Under the pieces are notes generated by a model. The model was not told where the DNA came from and ran no database searches. It saw only the letters and a program-made list of their open reading frames with translations. The position numbers were made by a program, and so were the translations under genes. Shown piece after piece: positions 35,602 to 45,190 of a stretch of DNA of 64,000 nt (within the stretch, counting starts at the first letter, position 1; each line of letters starts with the position of its first letter). Source of the stretch: Parvibacter caecicola (GTDB lineage: Bacteria > Actinomycetota > Coriobacteriia > Coriobacteriales > Eggerthellaceae); the NCBI RefSeq assembly GCF_003725335.1, contig NZ_QIBY01000003.1, forward strand, positions 1 to 64,000, in the 5' to 3' direction.

Positions 35602-37110
35602 GGAGGTCTTAATCGAACGTAATGTAAAACTATGCCTGAAATGGCGCTTTGCGCTAAGCCCATCACGCAGAATGCGGTGTATTTGGACAGGTTTTTGTGC
35701 CCATCTGCACCGCATCTGCACCAATTTTGGATGCCTGTTTCGACCGAATCTTATGGCGCTTCCAGCCTGTTCGGACATTCAGAGAGCATCTAACACCTAT
35801 CGCGAACAGCACCAAACATAGGCGGTGGAGCGGCCGCTTCCCGTCTTCTCTATCTTGCCATCATCCAGGAGCTTCTTGAGCACTCGCTCGATGGTTGTGA
35901 CCGAGATATCAGGGCATTCCCTCACAATGTCCGATTTCTTAATTGGCCCCAACGAGTTCTCAAGACACTCTTCCACACGTTCTGCCTTGCTCTTGGATCC
36001 ACCAAGCAACCCCGACACCCTTGACTCGAAATCGGCGTACACCGCTATTTCTATTCCTAAAAGATAGCTGATGAACGGGGCGTAATCTGCTTCGCCGTCG
36101 CCCCAGCCTTCCGAACTTGCGGCAAGGGCTTCGTAATACGAATCACGCGTCCGATTGATTTCGTCTTCGATGCTTACATATTTTCCTGCCAGATAACCGT
36201 TTTGATATAAAAGAAGCAACGTCAAGAGTCGGCTCATTCTTCCATTGCCATCAGTGAAGGGATGAATGCTCACGAAATCGAAGACAAAGCGTGCGACGAG
36301 AATCAGAGGGTCTACGGTCTCGCTTGCTATGCCTGCGGCATAGCTTGAGCACAACTCCTCCATCGCCCCTGGCACCGCAACTGCCGGCAAGGGCCTGAAT
36401 CGAACGCGCTCTACACCATCCGCATCGCGTTCTACGATCGTGTTGTCGCCGTCCTTCCAACGGCCCGCGAAAGCATAACCTGAATATCGATGAAGCATTG
36501 CGTGCATCTGAAGAATAACGTTCGGGGTTATCTGTATGTGTTCGTAGCTTTCATGGACAAGGGCAAGAACATCACGGTATCCGGCAATATCTCGCTCGGC
36601 TCGAGTAACAGGCTCACCTTTTTCGACCAGCAAATCCTTAAGGCGTTTATCCGTCGTGCTTATGCCCTCGATTCGATTGGAAGCATCAGCCGACCGAATC
36701 TTCGCCGAGGTACAGAGCTTTTCCAGCACATCGGGACGTGCTTCTAGATATAGCGCTTGCTTGCCTTTGTATTCACGAAGCGTCGCTACCTTCTTCACGA
36801 TAGCGGGCGTCAGCAAGTTGAGTGGATCACCGTAATCGAAACGCGCCATGCCTCCCCTTTCTGCATCATAGCCTCATTATCTGCATCATATTGTAACATT
36901 TGGTGCAGATAGAGAATCTTTGATGCAGATGCTTTTTCACCTCAACCGCGCCGCGTTTGGCTTCCGGAAATACCTGGGAGCGGCATTCCAATATTTCCAA
37001 AGTCGCGAGAAACGCAATCAACAGCTTTAGCTGAACCCCCGAAGTCCGCAAAAGCGCCGACGAAACCGTATGCAGCTCGTACGCAAGACTACTTTCCCAA
37101 CCCGGCAAAC
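35602..37110. mobile_element. 1.6-kb element integrated in tRNA-fMet, cargo Fic, no integrase
   Basis: The segment between the two 78-bp repeats holds the Fic gene and about 260 bases on its other side (36850-37110) with no convincing gene. A nominal 80-codon frame (36866-37108, minus) has no recognisable domain. No tyrosine or serine recombinase, replication or mobilisation gene is present, so the element is a remnant or moves only with help in trans. Confidence 0.75.
35797..36849 (-). CDS. Fic family protein with N-terminal inhibitory motif
   Basis: A 350-residue Fic protein. The catalytic loop IHPFTDGNGRMSR is complete, so it should transfer AMP (or another nucleotide moiety) to a target. 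SNRIEG (residues 57-62) matches the S/T-x3-E-G/N inhibitory motif, placing it among Fic proteins that carry their own N-terminal brake. The last ~80 residues look like a winged helix (KSDIVRECPDISVTTIERVLKKL), common in this group. It is the only clear gene between the two tRNA-fMet repeats, so it is the cargo of a small integrated element. ATG preceded by AAGGGGAGG. Confidence 0.92.
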   Translation of the reverse strand: MARFDYGDPLNLLTPAIVKKVATLREYKGKQALYLEARPDVLEKLCTSAKIRSADASNRIEGISTTDKRLKDLLVEKGEPVTRAERDIAGYRDVLALVHESYEHIQITPNVILQMHAMLHRYSGYAFAGRWKDGDNTIVERDADGVERVRFRPLPAVAVPGAMEELCSSYAAGIASETVDPLILVARFVFDFVSIHPFTDGNGRMSRLLTLLLLYQNGYLAGKYVSIEDEINRTRDSYYEALAASSEGWGDGEADYAPFISYLLGIEIAVYADFESRVSGLLGGSKSKAERVEECLENSLGPIKKSDIVRECPDISVTTIERVLKKLLDDGKIEKTGSGRSTAYVWCCSR

Positions 37111-37188
37111 AAAAAGCCCCGGCCGAAGCCAGGGCTTTGAATTTATGGTCGCGGGGGCTGGATTTGAACCAACGACCTCCGGGTTATG
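37111..37188. repeat. 78-bp direct repeat, right copy: 3' half of the intact tRNA-fMet (attR-like)
   Basis: Second copy of the repeat at 35524-35601. It ends exactly at the anticodon (plus-strand atg, 37186-37188), which points to crossover in the anticodon loop, a common integrase target. Confidence 0.93.
37112..37139 (-). terminator. Terminator of tRNA-fMet
   Basis: On the minus strand AGCCCTGGC / GCCGGGGCT forms a stem with a TTCG loop region, followed by TTTTT. The same hairpin is copied at 35525-35552. Confidence 0.8.
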
Positions 37189-37222
37189 AGCCCGGCGAGC
37201 TACCAGACTGCTCCACCCCGCA
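37146..37222 (-). tRNA. tRNA-fMet (CAT), initiator
   Basis: A 77-base cloverleaf with CCA encoded. D arm GAGC...GCTC, anticodon stem CCGGG / CCCGG with loop CTCATAA, T arm GTTGG TTCAAAT CCAGC. The three G-C pairs next to the anticodon loop and the non-Watson-Crick 1:72 position (T-G) mark it as initiator. Its 3' half is duplicated at 35559-35601. Confidence 0.95.
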
Positions 37223-37428
37223 ATTTGGAGCGCCTTTAAAAGGCAAGGAAATATATTACTCCCTTGCCACATAATTGCAAGAAGTATTTTTGCGAATCCG
37301 CGAGCGGCAGAGCCCCCGCACCACTGCGCCAAATCAACGGCCCCCTTTCCCGAAGCGGGCGATTCTGTGGCATTTGCCCTCCCCTGCCCGCAAATGGCTA
37401 CAATGGCCCCCTGACCCAAGGAGGCATC

Positions 37429-37884
37429 GTGTTCAAAGTCCGCGCAAAATATCTGCTGCTCATCGCCTGCGCCGTATGGCTGCTGGCCGGCCTCAACATC
37501 TTCCGGCTGGGGCTGCTGGCCTGCCTGGAGGGGCAAACCCCCTGGTGGGTTCTGCTCATCGGCATCCCGGCGGTATTCATCGTGTTCCACATGATGTTCT
37601 CGAAGCTGGTGGGCAAGCACTCCCGCCGCATCGACAGCTACGGCGAAAACCGCACCCATGTGCTGAAATTCTTCGACCTCAAGGGCTACCTCATCATGAT
37701 CGTCATGATGGGCGGCGGCATCGCCCTGCGCAGCTTCCATATCGTTCCCACCTGGTTCGTGGCCTTTTTCTACACCGGGCTGGGGGCCGCCCTCTCGCTT
37801 GCCGGCATCGGTTTTCTGATACATTATATGAAGAAGGGCGCGCCTGTACGCTGCCCGGTGTCGAAGCACAGCTCCGCCGCCTAG
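37429..37884 (+). CDS. Membrane protein of unknown function
   Basis: A 151-residue protein with four hydrophobic segments (about residues 6-28, 40-58, 87-103 and 112-133). Start is GTG at 37429 with AAGGAGG at ideal distance; the frame is open back to 37264, but that part has no ribosome site. It lies 48 bases before the HAD phosphatase gene and could be in one unit with it. I do not recognise the family. Confidence 0.7.
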   Translation: MFKVRAKYLLLIACAVWLLAGLNIFRLGLLACLEGQTPWWVLLIGIPAVFIVFHMMFSKLVGKHSRRIDSYGENRTHVLKFFDLKGYLIMIVMMGGGIALRSFHIVPTWFVAFFYTGLGAALSLAGIGFLIHYMKKGAPVRCPVSKHSSAA

Positions 37885-37932
37885 CAGCCCGCCGCCCCGC
37901 GCCCGGCCAACCCCTGCCCAGAAAGCCCCGCC

Positions 37933-38595
37933 ATGACCCACGCCGCCCCGCTTGACGCCATCCTGTTCGACGCCGATGGCACCCTTATCGACACCTACGA
38001 GATAATCCTCGCTTCCATGCGCTATTCCATCAACGAGGTGCTGGGGAAGAACTGCTCGGATGCCGAGCTGATGCACGGGGTGGGCACGCCCCTCATCGAT
38101 CAGATGGTGCACTTCTGCGACGGCAATCGCGAAGAGGCCGAGCGCATCATCCAGGTGTACCGCGACCACAACGACATCGTGCACGACGCCTCCATCAGCG
38201 CCTTCCCCGACACCGCCACCGCGCTGGCGCGCCTAAAGGCGGCCGGCATCAAGATGGGAGTGGTCACCTCTAAGCGCCACGCCATGGCCGCCCGCGGTCT
38301 TGAAATGAGCGGCATCGCCGGGTACTTCCCCGTGCTCATCGGTCACGACGATTGGCCGGAACACAAACCCGCCCCCGGCCCGGTGCTCCACGGCTGCCAG
38401 CTCTTGGGCACCGCACCGGCCCGCACCCTGTACGTGGGCGACAGCCCCTACGACATCCAAGCGGGCAACGCCGCCGACTGCTCCACCGCCGCGGCACTTT
38501 GGGGCATGTTCTCGGAAGGCGAACTGGCCGCGCAGCATCCCACCTACCGCGCCCGCTCCCTCACCCAGCTGCTGGACCAGCTGGGCCTTGGCTAA
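37933..38595 (+). CDS. HAD-family hydrolase, phosphoglycolate phosphatase/PpaX-like
   Basis: A 220-residue HAD phosphatase: ILFDADGTLIDT carries the nucleophile Asp and the acid/base Asp, VVTSKRHA is motif II, and YVGDSPYDIQAGNAAD motif IV; the helical cap follows residue ~20. Probably acts on a small phosphate ester such as 2-phosphoglycolate or pyrophosphate; the substrate cannot be read from sequence. Its stop overlaps the stop of the convergent permease gene by 4 bases. Confidence 0.9.
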   Translation: MTHAAPLDAILFDADGTLIDTYEIILASMRYSINEVLGKNCSDAELMHGVGTPLIDQMVHFCDGNREEAERIIQVYRDHNDIVHDASISAFPDTATALARLKAAGIKMGVVTSKRHAMAARGLEMSGIAGYFPVLIGHDDWPEHKPAPGPVLHGCQLLGTAPARTLYVGDSPYDIQAGNAADCSTAAALWGMFSEGELAAQHPTYRARSLTQLLDQLGLG

Positions 38596-39968
38596 GCGGC
38601 GGCAGCGTCGGCGCCCTGCTCCAGCAGGATGCGCTGGCTCTCCCGGCACGTAATGACATAGTAGACGGCCATCAGAGCCAATGTGACCGCCACCACGGCC
38701 CCAGTGATTACCGCATAATGGGCGCTGCCCAACACAAAAGCCAAAAAACCGATGAGCGCAAAGCCGAACACTGCATGCACCAGCGCAAATGCCATGGGAG
38801 CGACGAAATACACTCCTACCTGCCCGCGCACGGCGCCCTTCAGCTGCCCGTCGCTGCACCCCAGCTGCCGCAGTAGCCGATAGCGCCCCACCCCATCGGC
38901 GGCATCCGCCAACTGCTGCAGCGCCAGCACCGCCGCAGCGGCCACCAGAAACGTCACCCCGTAAAACAGCCCCACGAACCCGATGGAAGCCAGCGCCTCC
39001 GCCGCCGCTCCCATCCCGGGTTGGCGCATCCCCACGCTGAAGGCCAAACCCGCCACCATCATGCACATGCCGCAAGCCAACAGCACGCACGTGCAGGCCA
39101 TGGCGTTCGCGCTGAGGCCCACCTGGTTCTCCACCTGGCGCATTTCAAAAAACCGTAGTCCGCGAAAATAGCGCTCGGGCCGTTTGCGCGCCCACTGGGG
39201 CCAGCGCAGCGCGGCAAATCGGAAAATCATGCCGGTGGCGAACACCGCCAGCACCCCCAAAGGCAGGATGCCCATAATGAAATTCACCGGGCTGAACAGG
39301 CACATGCCGTAAATCAGCAACAGGATCAGCACCCCTGCCACCAGTTGCAACGCAGGCGAGAACAGCCCCCGCCGTCGCGGCTCCTTCGGGGCGCGCCGCG
39401 CCTCCAGCAACTGTCCCAGCGTGCGCTTCTTCATGGCCCGAACGCCTCGCCAGGTGGCCAGCGCCATAATGGCGGCGAAGCACCCGCAGGTCCACATCGC
39501 AGCCTTTCCGGAAAACACCAGCGCCAAGCGCCAGGGCACCTGGAACACGAAGGCGGCCACGGCGCCGAATGCCGGCGACAGCAACACCCCCAGCCCAACA
39601 CCGCACACCAGGGCAAACACCCCTACCAGGCACCCCTCATAGGCCAAGATACGCCCCATAACCGTCGGCGGCATGCCCAAAAGCCCGTACATGCCGAACT
39701 CCTGCGAACGGCGGCGCAGGATGAACTTGCTGGCGTAGCTGATCAAAAACGCGAATACCAGCACCGTGAAAACGGAAAACGCCTCCATCACCATGGAGGC
39801 GCTCTCGTAAAATCCCCGCTGATCGCTGGTGAGGTCCAGCGCCAACAAGTACTCGGTAGACGCGGTGAACGAATACAGCAAGCAGGCGGCAAAAGCCAGC
39901 GTGGCAAAGTAAACCGAATAGTCCCGCACCGAGCGGCGCACATTGCGGTAGGCAAGTTTCAGGTACAT
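38592..39968 (-). CDS. FtsX-like ABC transporter permease
   Basis: A 458-residue permease. It starts MYLKLAYRNVRRSVRDYSVYF, a typical N-terminus of FtsX/BceB-type permeases, and has about eight hydrophobic segments with RRRSQEFGMYGLLGMPPTVM in the first FtsX core. ATG at 39968 has GGAAGGA upstream; the frame continues to 40217 without signals. The usual partner ATPase is not adjacent: the next genes are a CDF transporter and a HAD hydrolase. It may have lost its partner, or use one elsewhere. Confidence 0.85.
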   Translation of the reverse strand: MYLKLAYRNVRRSVRDYSVYFATLAFAACLLYSFTASTEYLLALDLTSDQRGFYESASMVMEAFSVFTVLVFAFLISYASKFILRRRSQEFGMYGLLGMPPTVMGRILAYEGCLVGVFALVCGVGLGVLLSPAFGAVAAFVFQVPWRLALVFSGKAAMWTCGCFAAIMALATWRGVRAMKKRTLGQLLEARRAPKEPRRRGLFSPALQLVAGVLILLLIYGMCLFSPVNFIMGILPLGVLAVFATGMIFRFAALRWPQWARKRPERYFRGLRFFEMRQVENQVGLSANAMACTCVLLACGMCMMVAGLAFSVGMRQPGMGAAAEALASIGFVGLFYGVTFLVAAAAVLALQQLADAADGVGRYRLLRQLGCSDGQLKGAVRGQVGVYFVAPMAFALVHAVFGFALIGFLAFVLGSAHYAVITGAVVAVTLALMAVYYVITCRESQRILLEQGADAAAA

Positions 39969-40186
39969 GAGGCGTCCTTCCGTCAGTAGCCCCATCCTAA
40001 AACGGCCTGCACGCCACCGCCATCGCCTCCGGCTTACCCTATCCGAACAATTTCGTAAGGTTTTCATCAGCAGCAGGCGCGGGCGCGCGGGAAACGGTCT
40101 TGTGGCAAAGCGGCGGCTGCCCCTCCCCCGTTTGGACCGGCGGCTATAGTTGAGGAAAGCGGAGGCACGGAGAGGAGGTTGGCGCC

Positions 40187-41353
40187 ATGAACAAAAACAG
40201 CAGCGAGAAGGAATCACCGAAGGCCGCGGGCCAAGCGGCGTCGCAGATGGGCAAGCGCCAGCGAGAGCGGGCCATCGTGCGGGCCAGCTTCGTGGGCATC
40301 TTCGGCAATTTGGCCCTCACCCTGTTTAAATTCATCGTAGGCTTCGCCTCCAACTCCATCGCCATCATCTTAGACGGCGTCAACAACGCCACCGACGCCC
40401 TATCTTCCATCATCACCATCGTGGGCACCAAGCTGGCGGGGCGCCGCGCCAACCGCGCCCACCCCTTCGGCTTCGGCCGGCTGGAATACGTCACCTCGGT
40501 TATCATCGCCGCCATCATTTTGGCGGCCGGCATCATCTCGCTGCGGGAATCCATCGACAAAATTCTGCACCCCGCCAGCACCAACTACTCCACCCTGGCC
40601 ATCACCGTCATCGTGGTGGCCATCGTGGCGAAAGTCGCCATCGGCATCTACTTCCACCGGCGCGGCAAGGCCACCAACAGCCAGGCGCTGATAGCCAGCG
40701 GCATCGACTCCAACTACGACGCAGTGCTCTCGGCCGGCACGCTGGTGGTGGCCATTTTCCAGCTGGTATGGAACATCAACATCGACGGCATGGTGGGCCT
40801 CATCATTTCGCTGGTGGTGTGCAAAGCCGGCATCGAGGTGCTGGGGCAGGCCATGGCGCCCCTCATCGGCACTCGGGAAGATGACAAGTTCGGCCGCCAA
40901 ATCCGCGAGTACGTGGAGGGCTTTCCCGAGGTGCAGCGGGCCGAGACTCTGGTGCTAGACAACTTCGGCCCCAACGAAATCATCGGCAGCATTAAGATAG
41001 AAGTGCCCGACCAGATGACTGCCCGGACCATTTCTGAATTGTCCCGCAAGATAGAACTAGGGGTGCGCCGGAAATTCAATGTAATGCTGGTAGTGGGCAT
41101 TAACGCCGCCAACCCTTCCGGCGCCTTCGAGGAAGTGCGCGACAAACTGGCTCAGCTCACCGCCGCCAACCCCGCCATCATTTCCTTCGGCGGCTTCTAC
41201 GGCGACCAGGAAACCCACACCGTGTACTTCAACCTACTGCTGCAGTTCAAATGCGACGGCGAAGCGGTGCAGCGCCAACTTGTAGCGCAAATGCAAAAGA
41301 CCTTCCCCGCCTACACCTTTGAAGTGGAAACCGATCACGACTACGAGGGCTAA
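40187..41353 (+). CDS. Cation diffusion facilitator transporter
   Basis: A 388-residue CDF transporter exporting divalent metal in exchange for protons. Six hydrophobic segments lie within residues ~30-225. Metal-site residues are in [13 protein letters not shown] (helix 2) and [12 protein letters not shown] (helix 5), and [16 protein letters not shown] is the conserved loop between helices 2 and 3. The C-terminal cytoplasmic domain is longer than usual, reaching residue 388. The ATG is preceded by GAGGAGG. Metal specificity is not certain. Confidence 0.92.
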   Translation: MNKNSSEKESPKAAGQAASQMGKRQRERAIVRASFVGIFGNLALTLFKFIVGFASNSIAIILDGVNNATDALSSIITIVGTKLAGRRANRAHPFGFGRLEYVTSVIIAAIILAAGIISLRESIDKILHPASTNYSTLAITVIVVAIVAKVAIGIYFHRRGKATNSQALIASGIDSNYDAVLSAGTLVVAIFQLVWNINIDGMVGLIISLVVCKAGIEVLGQAMAPLIGTREDDKFGRQIREYVEGFPEVQRAETLVLDNFGPNEIIGSIKIEVPDQMTARTISELSRKIELGVRRKFNVMLVVGINAANPSGAFEEVRDKLAQLTAANPAIISFGGFYGDQETHTVYFNLLLQFKCDGEAVQRQLVAQMQKTFPAYTFEVETDHDYEG

Positions 41354-41448
41354 GGAGCCTTCTCTGGCTTTTTGCGGCTCATCTTCGGCGGCGGGGCGAA
41401 AACGACTACAATATTGCGCAATCGCGAACCCAAATCGAAGGAGTTGCT

Positions 41449-42078
41449 ATGGGCAGCCTGAACGTTATCTCCCATCCGCTTATCGAGGCCAAGCTTACGC
41501 GCATGCGCGACAAGAACACCTCTTCGCAGGACTTCCGCCTGCTGCTGAAAGAGATATCGATTTTGATGGGCTACGAAATCACCCGCAACTTCGAGACAGT
41601 GGACGCGGAAGTGGAAACCCCCATTTGCGTTTCCAAGTTCCCCGTGCTGAAGGAGAGCTTCTTCACCATCGTGCCCATCCTGCGCGCCGGCCTGGGCATG
41701 GTGGACGGCCTGCTGGAGTTAATGCCGTTTGCCCACGTAGGCCACATCGGCCTGGTGCGCGACGAGGAAACCCACGTGCCCACCGAGTACTACTACAAGA
41801 TGCCCGAGGGTTTTGAGAAGTCGGAAGTAATCGTAGTGGACCCAATGCTGGCCACCGGCGGCAGCGCGGTTGACGCCATCAGCAGCCTGAAGAAGCGCGG
41901 CTGCACCAACATCCGTCTCGTGAACTTGGTGGCAGTGCCCGAGGGCATCGCGGCAGTGCAGAAAGCGCACCCGGATGTGGATATTTACGTAGCGGCCGTC
42001 GACGACGGGCTGAACGAGGATGCCTATATCGTACCCGGCCTGGGCGATGCCGGCGATCGCATCTTCGGCACCAAGTAA
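41449..42078 (+). CDS. upp: Uracil phosphoribosyltransferase
   Basis: A 209-residue enzyme that makes UMP from uracil and PRPP for pyrimidine salvage. [16 protein letters not shown] is the PRPP-binding loop, [17 protein letters not shown] the uracil-side loop, and [17 protein letters not shown] the C-terminal signature. The length is standard. AAGGAG lies upstream of the ATG. It is a single-gene unit ending in a terminator. Confidence 0.97.
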   Translation: MGSLNVISHPLIEAKLTRMRDKNTSSQDFRLLLKEISILMGYEITRNFETVDAEVETPICVSKFPVLKESFFTIVPILRAGLGMVDGLLELMPFAHVGHIGLVRDEETHVPTEYYYKMPEGFEKSEVIVVDPMLATGGSAVDAISSLKKRGCTNIRLVNLVAVPEGIAAVQKAHPDVDIYVAAVDDGLNEDAYIVPGLGDAGDRIFGTK

Positions 42079-42133
42079 ACGGCGACCCCTGCCGCCGCAA
42101 CGCGCAAGCCGGCACCCTGCGCACAGAGCACCC

Positions 42134-42170
42134 GGAAAGGGCGGAGACGAAGCTCTCCGCCCTTTCTGTA
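42134..42170 (+). terminator. Terminator after upp
   Basis: GAAAGGGCGGAGA and TCTCCGCCCTTTC form a long stem around a short loop, followed by a weakly T-rich stretch. The rest of the 316-base gap to dmsC holds the long palindrome described separately. Confidence 0.7.
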
Positions 42171-42187
42171 TTTGGCTCTGAATGCAA

Positions 42188-42260
42188 GAAATCCCCAGCG
42201 GGGCCGATTCGAATTTGCAAGGGGGGTGAGGGGAATCGAATCGAGCCCGATGGGGATTTC
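42188..42260. repeat. Long imperfect palindrome, 27-28-base arms
   Basis: GAAATCCCCAGCGGGG-CGATTCG on the left pairs with CGAATCGAGC-CCGATGGGGATTTC on the right around a G-rich loop. It has no T-run and no coding role. It is not a copy of family A or B. Confidence 0.7.
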
Positions 42261-42356
42261 CAGAAGGGGCGCCTCCTCGAAGCGGGGGGTGCGGGGTTCC
42301 CGCAGCCCCCGTCGAGAGGCGTTTCCCACTTCCCTGTCAGCTGGGGCTTAGCAAGG

Positions 42357-42385
42357 AAGGCCAGGGCCAAGGGAAGCCCTGGCAA
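42357..42385 (-). terminator. Probable terminator of dmsC
   Basis: On the minus strand GCCAGGGC and GCCCTGGC form a stem just after the dmsC stop, followed by a pyrimidine-rich CTTCCTT. Confidence 0.55.
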
Positions 42386-42394
42386 GTGCAGATC

Positions 42395-43276
42395 CTAGTA
42401 GAACATGAACACGCTGATGCCCAGGTTGTAGAAGGCAATGCGCATGCAGATGGCGCCGATGACCGCGCAGATGACGGCCACGATGCCCAGGGTAACCCAC
42501 ATCTTCGGCTGCTTCTTGGCGAAGATGGCGCACAGCAGCGGGGCCACAGCGCCCACCACAACGGCGCCCAGCCACACCAGCATAGCCTGATCGGCAACGG
42601 TGGCGGACAGGTCAGCCATGCCAGCGGTGGGATGGGTAGGATCGAAGTAGTAGCCAACGGAGGTGAAGGAGCCTTCAACAGCCTGCAGGATGGCGCCGTA
42701 AGCAACAGCGGTCACCGTGGCAACAGCAGAGCCGATAACGGCCAGCATGCCCACGAAGCCCAGGTCGGCATCCTTGTCAACAGCGGCCATGATGAGGGCC
42801 ATAGTGCAGGGGCCAAGCACGCAAGCGTTGCCCAGCATGTACAGCAGCCACAGCACGGAGTCCCAAGCAGGACGGGCAGCCATGGTGTAGGAATGAGCGG
42901 TAACCAGCACCAGGATGACGGAAACCACAACGCCAATCCAGGCAACAGCCTTGTTCGGCTTCTTGTCGGCATCGCGCATCATCAGCACCAGGTACACGAT
43001 GGCCACGATAGCCAGCACCACGATGCAGATGAGCTCTTGGGTAATGCCGGAAGTCAGATGACCGAAGCCGTTGAAGATACGCTCCCAGTGCTCCAGATGG
43101 AAGAACACGGCAATGCCGCCAACGGCCAGCAGCACCGCGGCAACAATCCAGGCAGGCATTTGAGCCTTGGTGCCCTCGCCCTTACCGGCGGCGGCAACCA
43201 GGCACTGGCTGGCGAACAGACCAGCCGACCACGCGATGAGCGTGGTAAAGATAATAAGTGGCCATTGAAGCTCCAT
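42395..43276 (-). CDS. DmsC-type membrane anchor subunit of a molybdoenzyme
   Basis: A 293-residue protein with eight hydrophobic segments, starting MELQWPLIIFTTLIAWSAG, which is typical of DMSO reductase anchor subunits. It would hold the catalytic and iron-sulfur subunits at the membrane and pass electrons from menaquinol. It is separated from the dmsA/dmsB-like genes by a plus-strand LuxR gene, so it must have its own promoter. The ORF start at 43276 overlaps nothing of substance. Confidence 0.85.
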   Translation of the reverse strand: MELQWPLIIFTTLIAWSAGLFASQCLVAAAGKGEGTKAQMPAWIVAAVLLAVGGIAVFFHLEHWERIFNGFGHLTSGITQELICIVVLAIVAIVYLVLMMRDADKKPNKAVAWIGVVVSVILVLVTAHSYTMAARPAWDSVLWLLYMLGNACVLGPCTMALIMAAVDKDADLGFVGMLAVIGSAVATVTAVAYGAILQAVEGSFTSVGYYFDPTHPTAGMADLSATVADQAMLVWLGAVVVGAVAPLLCAIFAKKQPKMWVTLGIVAVICAVIGAICMRIAFYNLGISVFMFY

Positions 43277-43526
43277 GATTCCCTCTCCTTCCGCGGGTTA
43301 TCCGCTCTCTCTTTTCTTCAGCGCCCCGGCCCCAGCCAGGCATTTGCGCTTTCGGGGAATCGTTGGTTTAATGCAACTCCCCGAGGAATCGAGTGATATC
43401 TTCTTCCTCAGGGGCCGTTCTGTAATCTACAAAAGATGGGGAAAACGGGCGATTACAAGCTTTTTCGCTTTCCCTATTTTTTGGGGAGAACAGAGTTTTA
43501 CCAGGTGGGAAGGGTATGATTTCAGT

Positions 43527-45188
43527 ATGACTCAAAAACCGGCTAACGACATCTCACTGTTTTTCACCTTCGGCTACGCCGCCACGTTCGCGTGGGCGTC
43601 GGCGGTGTTCTTCCACAACCTGCTGTTCACCGACATCAGCTTGGCGGTCACCTGCTCGGCCTTCTACATTGCCGGCATGGCCATTTCGGTGGTAAGCCTG
43701 GCGGCCATGGGGTCGCTGGACGCGTTGGTGCGCCGCAGCATGGGCAGTCGCGTGGCCCTCTGTGTGATAGCTGCCCTTACCTGCATCGGCACCTTCTGCA
43801 CCGCCCACGCCGCCATAGAAACCGAATACGGACCGGTAGCCTTGTTCGCCGGCATCATTTTCACAGGCCTGGGATCCGGCTATCTCATTGCGCTGTGGGG
43901 CTGGTTCATAGGTAATAAAGTAGAAAAGGCAGCCTCCAACCTCTGCATGGCCTACGCCCTGGCGGCCGTGCTGTTCTTCCTCCTGGCCGTGGCGCCCCAT
44001 CCAGTTACGGTGGCCGCAGCCAGCCTGTTGCCAGCCGTCTCGGTGGCGCTTTTCGCCGTGGGCACCTCCCCCCGCCGCGGTTTGGCGGTTTCCGAAGAGG
44101 AAATCCTGGCCACCGCCCGCCGCCGCGCGGCAACGTTGGTCGAGGCCAAAGCCTCCCGCACCGGCACCCTTACCGCTTCCGCCACCTCACAGCCGGCTGC
44201 TGCCGGCACGACGACCCCCAAGGTATCCCTGGCAAAAGCATTCAAGAAGCTGTCGGAAAAGCAAGTGGATGACGCTGCCAGCGCCGATTCGGGGCAGGCA
44301 GCACCGGCAAAACCGGAGCAAGGGGTGCGCGCCTCCCTCAGCAACCTTGCCAGTCAGCCCCAGGGCAACACCTATGTAGAGTTCCTGCTGCGCTCGGCGG
44401 TGGCAGCGGTGCTGTTCGGCATCGTGGTGGGCCTCATGAACTACACCTCCCAAGGCGGCGCCAGCGCTGGCGACAACATGACCTTCGCCTTCATGTTCCT
44501 GGGCGCCACCGAGGTGCCGGTGCTGCTGCTGTTCGCCTATTTCCAGTTCCACAGCGGCGACTCCGTGCCTAAGCAGCGTTTCGCCCACATGTACCTGGCG
44601 GCCATTTTAGTGCTATTCGTGTCGCTGCTGCTGGCCAACGCCACCCAAACCCATCAAGAGCTGTTCGCCGTCATCGGGCTGGCCGGCTACGTGTGCCTGA
44701 AGATCGCCTTCTGGACGCTGTTCGCCTCCATCGTGTACGCCTCGGGCGTGAGCGCCGTTACCGTGTTCTGCATCGGCGAAGGCTGCCAAGCGGCCGGGCT
44801 TTTCGCTGGATCACTGCTCTCGGGCGTCATCCCCACCACTAGCGGTTACGCACTGGTGGACAGCATCGCCATCGGCGTGCTCATTCTTACCTATATATTT
44901 GTGCTGAACGACCGCAAGGTATACGCCATCTTGTACGAACCGGCGCCGGCGGTCATCGACGAGCGCGCCCGCTTCCAAGCCCGCTGCGAAGAGATTGCCA
45001 CTCAATACAGCCTCTCGAAGCGGGAGACCGAGGTGTTCTTGCTGATGGCCCGCGGCCATTCCGCCGCCCGCATGGCCGAAGACCTCTACGTGTCCACCGG
45101 CACCGTGAACAGCCACGTGAAGAGTATCTACCGCAAGATGGGCATCCACTCCAAACAAGAGCTCCTCAACATAGTAGAAGGCCAATAA
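43527..45188 (+). CDS. LuxR-family regulator with 12-helix membrane sensor
   Basis: A 553-residue protein: about twelve hydrophobic segments, interrupted near residues 190-285 by an Ala/Thr/Lys-rich hydrophilic linker, then a C-terminal LuxR helix-turn-helix (about 490-550) with LSKRETEVFLLMARGHS and TVNSHVKSIYRKMGIHSK. Such membrane LuxR proteins are abundant in Eggerthellaceae beside respiratory reductases and probably sense the substrate. I take ATG 43527, since the upstream open frame has no membrane logic. It lies between dmsC (divergent) and dmsB (convergent). Confidence 0.88.
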   Translation: MTQKPANDISLFFTFGYAATFAWASAVFFHNLLFTDISLAVTCSAFYIAGMAISVVSLAAMGSLDALVRRSMGSRVALCVIAALTCIGTFCTAHAAIETEYGPVALFAGIIFTGLGSGYLIALWGWFIGNKVEKAASNLCMAYALAAVLFFLLAVAPHPVTVAAASLLPAVSVALFAVGTSPRRGLAVSEEEILATARRRAATLVEAKASRTGTLTASATSQPAAAGTTTPKVSLAKAFKKLSEKQVDDAASADSGQAAPAKPEQGVRASLSNLASQPQGNTYVEFLLRSAVAAVLFGIVVGLMNYTSQGGASAGDNMTFAFMFLGATEVPVLLLFAYFQFHSGDSVPKQRFAHMYLAAILVLFVSLLLANATQTHQELFAVIGLAGYVCLKIAFWTLFASIVYASGVSAVTVFCIGEGCQAAGLFAGSLLSGVIPTTSGYALVDSIAIGVLILTYIFVLNDRKVYAILYEPAPAVIDERARFQARCEEIATQYSLSKRETEVFLLMARGHSAARMAEDLYVSTGTVNSHVKSIYRKMGIHSKQELLNIVEGQ

Positions 45189-45190
45189 AA

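Noticed and set aside
36866..37108. 80-codon frame beside the Fic gene
   Set aside because: No ribosome site or recognisable domain; it could be a remnant, but I cannot support it as a gene.
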